Assembly (NCBI GenBank): GCA_947568835.1
Contig: OX387612.1
Span: 10,666,001 to 10,730,000 of the forward strand
Length of the DNA stretch: 64,000 bases
Source of the DNA: Protonemura montana
Lineage: Eukaryota; Arthropoda; Insecta; Plecoptera; Nemouridae
Direction of reading: 5' to 3'
In this document: positions 25,601 to 40,600 of the stretch, piece by piece
Position numbering within the stretch: the first letter of the stretch is position 1
How the letters are laid out: each line of letters opens with the position of its first letter
Notes under the pieces: model-generated
Database searches by the model: none
What the model was told of the DNA's origin: nothing
What the model saw: the letters and a program-made list of their open reading frames with translations, nothing else
Translations under genes and position numbers: made by a program

Positions 25601-28600
25601 AGAAAAATACCATGACGAAAGCCACTTTGAAGAAACTTCAAGAAAACTAAACGATTTACTTAGAATAATGCCGTATATTATAATCATGATATTAAGAATG
25701 AGTCTCATTGCTTAGATGAAACATTTTAAATGAAAATTAAATAAAACTTAAATGTAAATAGATAATTTGGATGCTTTGAATGAACGGATAGTGGAGTTAT
25801 TGTCAATATTTTCAGCATATTTGTTCATTTTTGATAACTTTTAAAAAAATCAAGAATTGTTCAGTGTTTTTAAACGTTGCTTTTCCAAAACATATTGTAA
25901 TTTTGGTTCATCAAAAACATGTCCCACAGCTATTGGTAAAAATGTTGTCAAATTAATTTGTCAACAGTACAAGAACAGGTAATTACACCAAAGAGTTTGT
26001 CTGAATTTACTTCCTTAAATTAGAGTTTCCGAGCATTGTCGTTGAACTTCGGTTTATAACGTTTTTTTTTGCTGTTAACTTCTTTATTAATAATTTGTAT
26101 TAATGCCGTAAACTTGTCTGAAATATTTCTTTTAAAAACTTTGTTTTTAAGCAAACAAATTCAGTTAAATAATTCCTAAACGTCGTTTGAATACATTTTT
26201 TAAATTACAAACTGCCATTTTTACTAGTTTTATATTTCTGAAATAGGTACATAAAAATGATTTATTTTTTTAATATAAGTATTTTGCTTTCATCGCTGCA
26301 CTAATTGGCTATGAAACCAGCAAACAAAATAAATGCTGCTTTGGTTTTCAATTGCTTAGGGATTTACTATTTTGCCCTTTACATAAATTAAGAATCACTT
26401 GCGCAATTAGAAAAGTTACATTGTTCCCTTATAATTGAAACTAATTTTTATGGTATTCTGACAAAGTGAGAGAAAAGGTCAGATCACAAATTAATTATCT
26501 GAAATGCAATCCCAGACGATGAAAGTTTTTTTCTAGATATAGCCATTGTAAGCAAACTTGACTTTTAAATACTGATACGATTTAATTGGATGTAAAGTTG
26601 ACATTTTAAAACACTGCAAATTAAAATATGAAATCAGATTATTATTTTTTTTTTTACAGTTCTGAAGATGTTGGCTCCGACGAAACGTCCACTTTTCAGA
26701 TTATTTTTAAGATCACAAGTCCGATCCTCAACCAGACCATTTTAATTTTAAACAAATCTGTTGGCTAAAATCTGGAAATAACAATTCAGAGGCGAATTTT
26801 TCGTAGATTAATTTTTTATAGAAAAGAAGATCATGCTTCAAAAGATTACCAGCTAGATTTTGAAAGTGTGTAATGCTTGAAGTGGAAAAATAGCGTTCTA
26901 TTTGAAAAATATCTCAATCCTTTGTGTTTTTTTTTTAAGATATTCCTTTCGGATTATTCAGGTGGAGGAGCCGAGTTTGCTCCGCGGGTTGTCTTGTCTC
27001 GGCGATTTATTTTTGGAAAGTTCACACAAAAAATGCATTGAAAAACATATTGTTGACTTATAAAAAATAATTTTGACAAGAAGTAGCTATAAACAGAAGC
27101 TACTGGAAGGTTCCATCACACGCAGACAGTAAATTTAATATATAAATAAATTATTATTAATTTTCCGGTAAATCTGACTGGTATAAATATGCCAGATGCG
27201 AAATTTGTTTTGTTAAATTTAACTTGTACATAATTCAATCTTATTCATCTGATAGCTTTAAGCGCTATTTAGCGTTAACCAAAATAATATGACCAGGACA
27301 TAGTATTAAGTCACGTCCCAATCATAAACGTTGATTCACTGCAAAGCTTTATGCTCCTAACGGAACCTATTTTAAATATCTGGCCATCGCATGCACACTT
27401 TAGACATGAATTATCAATCAAGCTAATTAGGTCATGAAATCACTCTGTCTTTACTCTGGTACATGTAGTAATGATATTATATTTGTCATGCGTATAGTTG
27501 AAGTGTGCTACGGAAATTAAAATTTTCTGAAAATTATTGTCCAGTTCTGGGTGACTTGGCATCCAATAACAAAAACACAACAATCATCGAGTCTTATTGG
27601 CAACTTTCACGTGTTCGACTGGGCTTTAAAATTAAATTTTATTTTTATTAGATATAATCATTTTGAAAATTTTTGTTGAGTAATTTTAAGTCGAGATTTT
27701 CCCTTTTTTTACAGGAAAATATAGAGAAAATAGTAATTCAATTTTACAAAAAAAAAAAATTGCAAATAAAAGCTTTAAAAGAATTCTGATTATATCCAAA
27801 TTTAATATCAAAATAAACGCATTAAAGAAACAAAATTCAATCTGGCAAATTGAGTCTTAGCTTTGCTAATTCAAAATGTACCCACCCATCTTGTTTTTTA
27901 GCAAAACAACATGTTGAGTATTTAGATCTTTTGTTGATTTAATAGGCTACATTTCTGGCAATCTCTTTGCTACCCAAGTATCACTCGTCGCAAAGCACCT
28001 TGGTCCATCTGTTTTGTTTCCACGAAACCAACCACAGAGCCGTTATTGTCGAGACCCATCGCAATGATTCTCTCCGTTCCTAGAAGTTCTACGCTCGTGA
28101 CCCCTACAGTGGTAAAGGTCAACGGTTCCTCCACAGCACAGTCGACTTGCGGTGAATGTTATTTGAATCTAGCATAACAGATAACGTCTATCAGGGCAGT
28201 GAAATCTGGAAGGGAGATCCCTTTAACGGTTCGTGGAATGTTTTGGACGAGATTCGTGGAACAGGCAAGCTTAGCTCTTTGGAGAAGTAGACAGCATGAA
28301 TATTGTTTTCGTTTCGCTTGTTTTATTGGTTTAATCAAAGTGAATTGGCCGTCGCCTTGTGATTTATTTCATGTCGTTTGAAAGATAGTAGTTGATATTG
28401 GTTGAATTTAGAGAAAATAAGTTTTGACATGTGCGCTGATTGGGTCAATTCTTAACATTGCTGAACGATTGTCTTTTCCGGGTGAATTTCGAAGATGCAA
28501 TAGAAAAAAAATTAATGTTCGGTTGGGAGCGCTCTCGCTTGGAGCCGGTGAACCCGCCCTGGTGCAGGCCAATCGAAATCGCTATTAATTAAAAGCTAAT

Positions 28601-31600
28601 GATAGTAAATTGAATAAATTGACAAAGTTGCTTTAAACAAAAAATAATTTGTATTTACGTATTCCAATTCCATTTTTTGTTTTTAGCTTTTTCGACATTA
28701 GGTTTTTATCTTGCTTCATTTCTAAAATACTTTCAAAGAAACTGAAGAGAGAATACAAAAGTGTGTGCTTGTACAAAGTGTACAAGTTAAATTGTAACTT
28801 AGAAACAGTTCTATGCATCGAACGGTGTGGTCTATTTTTAAAAGCGAGACACCCGAGTTTTTGGGATAGCCTTTCATCACAAAACTAAGAAGGTGAAACC
28901 AAACATTTTAAAACTTGTCTGCACTTTAATGTTCACTGTGGTAGGAAACACAGCGGTGCGACACATTTACTTTTTGAGAGCTCTTATAGGAAATTACTTT
29001 ACAATCTAAATTCATTTCCTTTCATTGGTCTAAAATCTGTCGTGACCGGCATTATCGGGCAAATACATAAGTGCAAAAAAATAAAAAATAAAATAACGGT
29101 GCTTCCTCAGTGAAGAACAACTAAATTTCCCAACGTTTCGTAACTTGTACCTGTTACTTTATCAAGGGTAAGAGCAGTCCTGACAATTTTCCAATAACAA
29201 AAGAACCACACACAATTATACTACAATTTATCTACTAACTTCCCACGTCTCTCCCCATAGAGATTAATTATGATCGTTTTAAGACTCATGTCTACTTTAT
29301 CTCACCTTAGATACGAGTCTAATAACTAGTCCAACGCTGCATCCCACTTGACTCGCTAAAAATGCATGTCACGCAAAGTGAATGCCAAATTAATTCCATC
29401 AAATATCTGATGAAATTATATTTCCCGAACGGTAAGTGGAACTCGGACTGCGTCTGGTGCTGAATAATTCGATTGAAGAAATTCTTCGCGACGCCATTAG
29501 CCTTGCGGGGGAAGAACTTTGCCCGGGGAATTGTTGGCGAGCTAGAAGTTGTGGCCGTTGTCGAAATTGTTCGCGCTCGAATAATTGTCAAGACAATTTA
29601 CTCAGAGTGCTGGTCGTTGGGAATTACATAAGTTGGGAGCTGTTTAAACGGACAATATCTTACATCATTACATCTATCGTACTACCAGAGCGCTAATGTT
29701 AAATTATGCTATGCTAATGTTTTAATGCTAATACCAAATAAAAACAAATATGGACGATGCTGCAATATGACTCATCGTCGACATTTATTTATACATTGCT
29801 CGCAAATTAATTACATTTTAATCCGTTTTACTTTCAAATTAATCTGTAATTATGCTAACCTTGACTGGTTTACCGATATTACTCATCGTATCGGTATTGC
29901 ATTGATAAATGTATGGCAATATTTTGATTCGTAATAATTTAACTGTAAAGGTTAAGGTAAAGTAACTGTAACTGTGTAACTGTAAAGGTAAAGGTTCAAA
30001 AGGGCGGCCGCAAGCGCCATCGGGTGGCACCGACCGTTACCACTTGTTGCCGACCTCGTTTGCTCAGCACCAAGCGCTATCGGGTGGCACCTACCGTTAC
30101 CACGTGTTGTTGGCCTCGTTTGCTCAGCAGCAAGTGCCATCGGGTGGCACCTACCGTTACCACGTGTTGCCGGCCTCGTTTGCTCAGCAGCAAGCGCCAT
30201 CGGGTGGCATCTACCGTTATCACGTGTTGCCGGCCTCGTTTGCTCAGCAGCAAGCGCCATCGGGTGGCATCTACCGTTATCACGTTTTGCCGGCCTCGTT
30301 TGCTCAGCAGCAAGCGCCATCGGGTGGCACCTACCGTAACCACGTGTTACCGGCCTCGTTTGCTCAGCAGAACGTTAAGCCACGAATACTCTGCCAGAAA
30401 TAACTAAATGAGACATAATACTCCATTTTTGTTCCAGTCAAGAAGTCATTTGCGGTTATCTTTCGCAAAGAAAGTTTAACTTTACTTGATACTTGATACT
30501 TGATACTTTTGTATCCCCTTTAAAAAGTCTCTGATTCAACGTATCACGCTCGGCAATTATTTGCTTAACGACTGCGTCATGTTTGCCTAACGAAGCATCG
30601 CGTTCATAAAGCGTACAAACACGCTCGACGTAAACGACTGTTACTAAGTCAACATTTGCTTAGGATTCTCACACTTAGAGCCGACAAAGTTTTGTGTAGA
30701 GAACAGAATCAGTGAGAGGGTGAAAGTCAGAAGGTGAAGATGAATGGAAAGCAGGCAACTCGTGAGGCATTATTGGATGTTTCTTGATGATTTCACTCAG
30801 AATGTTTGTGTTGTGTTGTTTTTGACAAACAATTTGCTTCTAGATATTCTCTGAGCCGGGAAAATACATTTTTTAGGACAAAGCACCTTAAAATCGCTTG
30901 CTGGTTTCAGCTCCAATACCTCATCCAATACCTGACCCAGCGCAGTGTTGCTTAACTTTCATCCCTCCAACCTCTCTCCCGAACAGAACTGGTCATGTGT
31001 ATGATGGTCACCCATCCAATATCTGACTCAGCGCAGTGTTGCTCAACTTTCATCCCTCCAACCTCTCTCCCGAACAGAACTGGTCATGTGTATGATGGTC
31101 ACCCATTCAATACCTGACCCAGCGCAGTGTTGCTTAACTTACATCCCTCCAACCTCTCTCCCTAACAGAACTGGTCATGTGTATGATGATCACCCATCCA
31201 ATACCTGACCCAGCGCAGTGTTGCTTAACTTTCATCCCTCCAACCTCTCTCCCGAACAGAACTGGTCATGTGTATGATGGTCACCCATCCAATATCTGAC
31301 TCAGCGCAGTGTTGCTTAACTTTCATCCCTCCAACCTCTCTCCCGAACAGAACTGGTCATGTGTATGATGGTCACCCATTCAATACCTGACCCAGCGCAG
31401 TGTTGCTTAACTTACATCCCTCCAACCTCTCTCCCTAACAGAACTGGTCATGTGTATGATGATCACCCATCCAATACCTGACCCAGCGCAGTGTTGCTTA
31501 ACTTTCATCCCTCCAACCTCTCTCCCGAACAGAACTGGTCATGTGTATGATGGTCACCCATCCAATACCTGACCCAGCGCAGTGTTGCTCAACTTTGGTG

Positions 31601-34600
31601 ATCTAACGAGAACCGGTGTTTCCAACTTGACAAACCGTTCGGTGCAATAAGCCAAACTACAGACACAAGAGAACAACGGGGATTGCCTTGTTTCAGAGCT
31701 TGTAGGGTGATGTCAACCACCCTTGTCTCAGACAAATAAGCGATTTATTCAGAGGGCTGTAGACTCACTCGAAGAGGAAACCTTGTCAAGTGGATGGTGG
31801 TCATTCAATCGACTCGATTTAGTTGTTCGTAACATTGGTCTCGTTGGTCAATTGACTAAAATTCGACATTTAGGAGACATTTGGACCCGTTTTTTTTACT
31901 CTTTCCTGTCTGAACTGTCGAATATTATTCGAATTTTTATCTTTTTATTTCAAAATAGTTAAATGCAAGTATTGGCAAATGCTTTCACTGTTATTATACT
32001 TGAAATATTTAAAAAAAATTATATAATAAAGAAATTATTACAAATACTTTAAAATTCAATGTTATTTTTACTATAAATTGGTATATTTTTTATGAAACTA
32101 TTAGTTAAACCCTTGAAAAAGAAGGGTTAAAATTTTACAACTTAAATACCTACTTACACTGAATGCAAATTTATAATGCACTTTAAAAATTTTCAGCACT
32201 GAAAGACAGTTTAAAACTTGACTACACGCTTTTTGGTTGACTCTTATTTGTACAATGTCAATGAGTTTTTTTAATTTTGTTCAACTGCAAAAAGTTCTCC
32301 TATTGGCGGAAGTCGGGTGAATGGAAATCCACTAAAAAATGATCTGTACTATAAAACAAAACTATAAGTTGGATCTCTAGCTCACAGAAACATCTGAATT
32401 TCACTGCATGTGATTGGAAGTCGTCATGGCAACAGTTTTAACAAAATGTTGAACTATAAGTTGGATCTCTAGCTCACAGAAACATCTGAATTTCACTGCA
32501 TGTGATTGGAAGTCGTCGTGGCAACAGTTTCAACAAAATGTTGAACTATAAGTTGGATCTCTAGCTCACAGAAACATCTGAATTTCACTGCATGTGATTG
32601 GAAGTCGTCATGGCAACAGTTTCAACAAAATGTTCAACTATAAGTTGGATCTCTAGCTCACAGAAACATCTGAATTTCACTGCATGTGATTGGAAGTCGT
32701 CATGGCAACAGTTTCAACAAAATGTTCAACTATAAGTTGGATCTCTAGCTCACAGAAACATCTGAATTTCACTGCATGTGATTGGAAGTCGTCATGGCAA
32801 CAGTTTCAACAAAATGTTCAACTATAAGTTGGATCTCTAGCTCACAGAAACATCTGAATTTCACTGCATGTGATTGGAAGTCGTCATGGTAACAGTTTCA
32901 ACAAAATTTTCAACTATAAGTTGATCTCTAGCTCACAGAAACATCTGAATTTCACTGCATGTGATTGGAAGTCGTCATGGCAACAGTTTCAACAAATACT
33001 GCAATTAGGAGGCGAGATTTTGGTAAAACAGGACCAAGGAGGAAAAACGAGGTTCTAGTCTTTGAACCTAAGCAAATAGAATTGTATTTTAAAGCTTATG
33101 CCCGTGGTGAACCGACGTAGAAATTTAAGAAAAAAAATGCTTTGCAAATAAGCCATGAAACTAATTTAAAGATCGTATCAGAAAGGGTAAAGAGGGATTG
33201 AATCAAAATGAGTGTAAACACGGGCACGCGCACGCGGTGGTCGCTGCTGGCACCGATAAAAGTTTTTCAATCAGTTTCGTCGGTCTGCCGTTTGAAGTGC
33301 ATTTTAATTACCCGTCGAGCTCAGTGGTGCCAACCTCCGCGTTAGTCCGGACAGGAAAACTTGCTGCCAACTTAATTAGCATGAAGCGCAACAAGCTGAA
33401 ACAAGTTTGCCAACTATTGAACGCTACATTTATTTGTGATACCCGGGTTTTGTGGATGGAATTTTAGTTGCAAATTGTGGTTGGTTGAATTTTGTTGGAT
33501 ATTTTATGTAAAAATCGTTAATGTTTTTTTTCGGTGTCTTTGGTTAAAAAGGCTCTTTTAATTTTTGTTATGATAATTCTTAGTATCTACAAAATACAAC
33601 TTCACAATATTTTTGGATTTTTTTACGAAACGTTGATAAAAAGTGGTTAAATCTTAAATTCATACGAATTTATGAAAGAAATCAATTAAAAAAAATATAT
33701 ATATTATACTTACGTTCAGATAAAAGAAAGATGGACCTGCAAATATAACTGAAATCGTTTCAGATTTCTTGCATCGTTACTTGCAATGGATATTTTGCTC
33801 TTAAATGGCTATGCAAATTTTTTAAATTTTTTCGTGTCTCTTGATAAAAAAAAAAAATAATAATAATAATAACACTGAGCTGACTTTTTTTTAAATGAAC
33901 TAGGTAATTATTGTTATAATTTTATGTGGTTCTTTTGTTATCGGAAAATTGTCAGGACTGCTCTTACCTTTGAAGAAGTAACAGGTACAAGTTACGAAAC
34001 GTTGGGAAATTTAGTAGCCCTTTACTTAGCATTCAAAACCCAGTTCAAATAGTTTTTCTAAAAAAAAATTTTTTGTTCAAAGAAATTCGCCACCGATAAC
34101 TTTTAGAGTGAAATGCAGATTTAGTTACATATTCTTAAACACTGATAGGTAACCTTCTTTACTGAATTTTCCAAATTTCCTTTTGATAACAATATAAATC
34201 TGGAAATTAACAATTCAGAGGCGAATTTTTTGTAGATAAATTTTTTATTTAAAAATCAACTCATGTGTTAGAAGATCACCAGCTACATTTTGAAAGTGTG
34301 TAAAGCTGCAAGTGAAAAAATTCCATTTATTTTTTCGTTGTTTTTATTCGAAAAAATGTCTTAAAACTGTGTTTTTCTGCGATAATCTTCTCAGAGTATC
34401 CAGGTGGAGGAGCCGAGTTTGCTCTGCGGGTTGCGTCTGGAAAACTTTCTTAGCAAATGACTGGAAAAAGTTAATCTTTTCTTGGCGATTTATTTTTGGA
34501 AAGTTCACATAGAAAATTCACTAAAAATTTCACATGTTCGTAAACACCGATAATTGTTCTCACTGCATTTCCCGAATTTCCTTTCGCTCTAAAGCATATG

Positions 34601-37600
34601 TCGTTTAAGGTTGCCGTGTTTTCCTGAGAAATTATAACATTAAAATATTTTAGATAATATTTTGCAAACATAAGTTTAGGGAGCGCACTCATCTCAAGAC
34701 CCTTAAAAACGAAACAATTTTGCCAAGTATTTTTAGTTTTGTTTCAAAAACTCGCGGTTCACAGTTCTCCATCTGTTTTATTTCTCCATCTTGAGCTGGC
34801 GCCCGCCACGATCTCAAGCTCGAGGAAGAAAATCGACTTGAAAAGTTTTATCATTACCGAACAAAACCCTTTAAAATTAGTTTTATACAATTTTAGCTGT
34901 TTTAAAATATCTGCCATGCGCTTTCACCGCTAATTGTAATGAAAAGAAAAATACCATGACGAAAGCCACTTTGAAGAAACTTCAAGAAAACTAAACGATT
35001 AATTTAGAATAATGCCGTATATTATAATCATGATATTAAGAATGAGTCTCATTGCTTAGATGAAACATTTTAAATGAAAATTAAATAAAACTTAAATGTA
35101 AATAGATAATTTGGATGCTTTGAATGAACGGATAGTGGAGTTATTGTCAATATTTTCAGCATATTTGTTCATTTTTGATAACTTTTTAAAAAATCATGGA
35201 TTTTTCAGTGTTTTTAAACGCTGCTTTTCCAAAACGAATTGTAATTTTGGTTCATCAAAAACATGTCCCACAGCTATCGGTAAAAATATTGTCAAATTAT
35301 TTTGTCAACAGTACAAGAACAGGTAATTAAACCAAAGAGTTTGTCGGAATTTACTTCCTTAAATTAGAGTTTCCGAGAATTTTCATTGAACTTCGGTTTA
35401 TAACGTTTTATTTTGCTGTTAACTTCTTTATTAATAGTTGGTATTAATGCCGTAAACTTGGCTGAAATATTTCTTCTAAAAACTTTGCTTTTAAGCAAAC
35501 AAATTCAGTTAAATAATTCCTAAACGTCGTTTGAATACATTTTTTAAAATACAAACTGCCATTTTTACTAGTTTTGTATTTCTGAAATAGGTACATAAAA
35601 ATGATTTATTTATTTCATATAAGTATTTTGCTTTGATCGCTGCACTAATTGGCTATGAAACCAGCAAACAAAAGTAACGATGCTTTGGTTTTCAATTGCT
35701 TAGGTATTTACTATTTTGCCCTTTACATAAATTAAGAATCAGGTGCACAATTAGATAAGTTACATTGTTCCCTTATAATTGAAACTAATTTTTATGGTAT
35801 TCTGACAAAGTGAGAGAAAAGGTCAGATCACAAATTAATTATCTGAAATGCAATCCCAGACGATGAAAGTTTTTTTCTAGATATAGCCATTGTAAGCAAA
35901 CTTGACTTTTAAATACTGATACGATTTAATTGGATGTAAAGTTGACATTTTAAAACACTGCAAATTAAAATATGAAATCACATTATTATTATTTTTTTTT
36001 ACAGTTCTGAAGATGTTGGCTCCGACGAAACGTCCACTTTTCAGATTATTTTTAAGATCACAAGTCCGATCCTCAACCAGACCATTTTAATTTTAAACAA
36101 ATCTGTAGGCTAAAATCTGGAAATAACAATTCAGAGGCGAATTTTTCGTAGATTAATTTTTTATAGAAAAGAAGATCATGCTTCAAAAGATTACCAGCTA
36201 GATTTTGAAAGTGTGTAATGCTTGAAGTGGAAAAATAGCGTTCTATTTGAAAAATATCTCAATCCTTTGTGTTTTTTTTTTAAGATATTCCTTTCGGATT
36301 ATTCAGGTGGAGGAGCCGAGTTTGCTCCGCGGGTTGTCTTGTCTCGGCGATTTATTTTTGGAAAGTTCACACAAAAAATGCATTGAAAAACATATTGTTG
36401 ACTTATAAAAAATAATTTTGACAAGAAGTAGCTATAAACAGAAGCTACTGGAAGGTTCCATCACACGCAGACAGTAAATTTAATATATAAATAAATTATT
36501 ATTAATTTTCCGGTAAATCTGACTGGTATAAATATGCAAGATGTGAAATTTGTTTTATTAAATTAAACTTGTACATAATTCAATCTTATTCATCTGATAG
36601 ATTTAAGCGCTATAAGCGTTAACCAAAATAATATAGCCAGGCAAGGTATTAAGTCACGTCCCAATCATAAACGTTGATTCACTGCAAAGCTTAATGCTCC
36701 TAACGGAACCTATTTTAAATATCTGGCCATCGCATGCACACTTTAGACATGAATTATCAATCAAGCTAATTAGGTCATGAAATCACTCTGTCTTTACTCT
36801 GGTACATGTAGTAATGATATTATATTTGTCATGCGTATAGTTGAAGTGTGCTACGGAAATTAAAATTTTCTGAAAATTATTGTCAAGTTCTGGGTGACTT
36901 GGCATTCAATAACAAAAACACAACAATCATCGAGTCTTATTGGCAACTTTCACGTGTTCGACTGGGCTTTAAAATTAAATTTTATTTTAATTAGATACAA
37001 TCATTTTGAAAATTTTTGTTGAGTAATTTTAAGTCGAGATTTTCCCTTTTTTTACAGGAAAATATAGAGAAAATAGTAATTCATTTTACAAAAAAAAAAA
37101 ATTGCAAATAAAAGCTTTAAAAGAATTCTGATTATATCCAAATTTAATATCAAAATAAACGCATTAAAGAAACAAAATTCAATCTGGCAAATTGAGTCTT
37201 AGCTTTGCTAATTCAAAATGTACCCACCCATCTTGTTTTTAAGCATAACAACATGTTGAGTATTTAGATCTTTTGTTGATTTAATAGGCTACATTTCTGG
37301 CAATCTCTTTGCTACCCAAGTATCACTCGTCTCAAAGCACCTTGGTCCATCTGTTTTGTTTCCACGAAACCAACCACAGAGCCGTTATTGTCGAGACCCA
37401 TCGCAATGAGTCTCTCCTTTCCTAGAAGTTCTACGCTCGTGACCCCTACAGTGGTAAAGGTCAACGGTTCCTCCACAGCACAGTCGACTTGCGGTGAATG
37501 TTATTTGAATCTAGCATAACAGATAACGTCTATCAGGGCAGTGAAATCTGGAAGGGAGATCCCTTTAACGGTTCGTGGAATGTTTTGGACGAGATTCGTG

Positions 37601-40600
37601 GAACAGGCAAGCTTAGCTCTTTGGAGAAGTAGACAGCATGAATATTGTTTTCGTTTCGCTTGTTTTATTGGTTTAATCAAAGTGAATTGGCCGTCGCCTT
37701 GTGATTTATTTCATGTCGTTTGAAAGATAGTAGTTGATATTGGTTGAATTTAGAGAAAATAAGTTTTGACATGTGCGCTGATTGGGTCAATTCTTAACAT
37801 TGCTGAACGATTGTCTTTTCCGGGTGAATTTCGAAGATGCAATAGAAAAAAAATTAATGTTCGGTTGGGAGCGCTCTCGCTTGGAGCCGGTGAACCCGCC
37901 CTGGTGCAGGCCAATCGAAATCGCTATTAATTAAAAGCTAATGATAGTAAATTTAATAAATTGACAAAGTTGCTTTAAACAAAAAATAATTTGTGTTCAC
38001 GTATTCCAATTCCATTTTTTGTTTCTAGCTTTTTCGACATTAGATTTCTATCTTGCATCATTTCTAAAATACTATCAAAGAAACTGAAGAGAGAATACAA
38101 AAGTGTGTGCTTGTACAAAGCGTACAAGTTAAATTGTAACTTAGAAACAGTTCTATGCATCGAACGGTGTGGTCTATTTTTAAAAGCGAGACACATGAGT
38201 TTTTGGTATAGCCTTTCATCACAAAACTAAGAAGGTGAAACCAAACATTTTAAAACTTGTCTGCACTTTAATGTTCACTGTGGTAGGAAACACAGCGGTG
38301 CGACACATTTTCTTTTTGAGAGCTCTTATAGGAAATTACTTTACAATCTAAATTCATTTCCTTTCATTGGTCTAAAATCTGTCGTGACCGGCATTATCGG
38401 GCAAATACATAAGTGCAAAAAAATAAAAAATAAAATAACGGTGCTTCCTCAGTGAAGAACAACTAAATTTCCCAACGTTTCGTAACTTGTACCTGTTACT
38501 TTATCAAGGGTAAGAGCAGTCCTGACAATTTTCCAATAAAAAAAGAACCACACACAATTATACTACAATTTATCTACTAACTTCCCACGTCTCTCCCCAT
38601 AGAGATTAATTATGATCGTTTTAAGACTCATGTCTACTTTATCTCACCTTAGATACGAGTCTAATAACTAGTCCAACGCTGCATCCCACTTGACTCGCTA
38701 AAAATGCATGTCACGCAAAGTGAATGCCAAATTAATTCCATCAAATATCTGATGAAATTATATTTCACGAACGGTAAGTGGAACTCGGACTGCGTCTGGT
38801 GCTGAATAATTCGATTGAAGAAATTCTTCGCGACGCCATTAGCCTTGCGGGGCAAGAACTTTGCCCGGGGAATTGTTGGCGAGCTAGAAGTTGTGGCCGT
38901 TGTCGAAATTGTTCGCGCTCGAATAATTGTCAAGACAATTTACTCAGAGTGCTGGTCGTTGGGAATTACATAAGTTGGGAGCTGTTTTAACGGACAATAT
39001 CTTACATCATTACATCTATCGTACTAACAGAGCGCTAATGTTAAATTATGCTATGCTAATGTTTTAATGCTAATACCAAATAAAAACAAATCTAACGATG
39101 CTGCAATATGACTCATCGTCGACATTTATTTATACATTGCTCGCAAATTAATTACATTTTAGACCGTTTTACATTCAAATTAATCTGTAATTATGCTAAC
39201 CTTGACTGGTTTACCGATATTACTCATCGTATCGGTATTGCATTGATAAATGTATGGCAATATTTTGATTCGTAATAATTTAACTGTAAAGGTTTTCTCA
39301 AAAGGGCGGCCGCAAGCGCCATCGGGTGGCACCGACCGTTACCACTTGTTGCCGACCTCGTTTGCTCAGCACCAAGCGCTATCGGGTGGCACCTACCGTT
39401 ACCACGTGTTGTTGGCCTCGTTTGCTCAGCAGCAAGTGCCATCGGGTGGCACCTACCGTTACCACGTGTTGCCGGCCTCGTTTGCTCAGCAGCAAGCGCC
39501 ATCGGGTGGCATCTACCGTTATCACGTGTTGCCGGCCTCGTTTGCTCAGCAGCAAGCGCCATCGGGTGGCATCTACCGTTATCACGTTTTGCCGGCCTCG
39601 TTTGCTCAGCAGCAAGCGCCTTCGGGTGGCACCTACCGTAACCACGTGTTACCGGCCTCGTTTGCTCAGCAGAACGTTAAGCCACGAATACTCTGCCAGA
39701 AATAACTAAATGAGACATAATACTCCATTTTTGTTCCAGTCAAGAAGTCATTTGCGGTTATCTTTCGCAAAGAAAGTTTAACTTTACTTGATACTTGATA
39801 CTTGATACTTTTGTATCCCCTTTAAAAAGTCTCTGATTCAACGTATCACGCTCGGCAATTATTTGCTTAACGACTGCGTCATGTTTGCCTAACGAAGCAT
39901 CGCGTTCATAAAGCGTACAAACACGCTCGACGTAAACGACTGTTACTAAGTCAACATTTGCTTAGGATTCTCACACTTAGAGCCGACAAAGTTTTGTGTA
40001 GAGAACAGAATCAGTGAGAGGGTGAAAGTCAGAAGGTGAAGATGAATGGAAAGCAGGCAACTCGTGAGGCATTATTGGATGTTTCTTGATGATTTCACTC
40101 AGAATGTTTGTGTTGTGTTGTTTTTGACAAACAATTTGCTTCTAGATATTCTCTGAGCCGGGAAAATACATTTTTTAGGACAAAGCACCTTAAAATCGCT
40201 TGCTGGTTTCAGCTCCAATACCTCATCCAATACCTGACCCAGCGCAGTGTTGCTTAACTTTCATCCCTCCAACCTCTCTCCCGAACAGAACTGGTCATGT
40301 GTATGATGGTCACCCATCCAATACCTGACCCAGCGCAGTGTTGCTTAAGTTTCATCCCTCCAACCTCTCTCCCGAACAGAACTGGTCCTGTGTATGATAG
40401 TCACCCATCCAATACCTGACCCAGCACAGTGTTGCAGACAATTTAAAACAGTTTAAAAAAAAATTAGCAATATGCAAATTTAAAAAAAATAACGGTTGCT
40501 AAAATTCTTGATTTTCACAAAATCAAACAAAAAAACTTGAAACAAAAAATGAATGGGTAGAAAATGGGGTTCACTTACAGATATTCCTGGTAGCTTTCGT

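Larger units (their letters stand above)
22200..30950. repeat. Segmental duplication, copy A
   Basis: Nearly identical by eye, in the same order, to 31570-40252, with scattered substitutions and small indels; offset 9370 bp at the left and 9302 bp at the right. Contents: SINE 5' end, an 82-codon frame repeated in both, the 91-bp array, islands, and the 60-bp array. It sits inside receptor intron 20561-40578, so receptor exons are not duplicated. Confidence 0.96.
31570..40252. repeat. Segmental duplication, copy B
   Basis: Tandem partner of 22200-30950. It differs by carrying 7 rather than 9 units of the 91-bp array, by an extra stretch at about 32206-32355, and by point changes. Both borders fall in 5S-SINE head units. 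Confidence 0.96.

Noticed and set aside
30024..30407. Open frames in several phases over the GC-rich 60-bp array
   Set aside because: Array by-product, duplicated unchanged at 39.3 kb.
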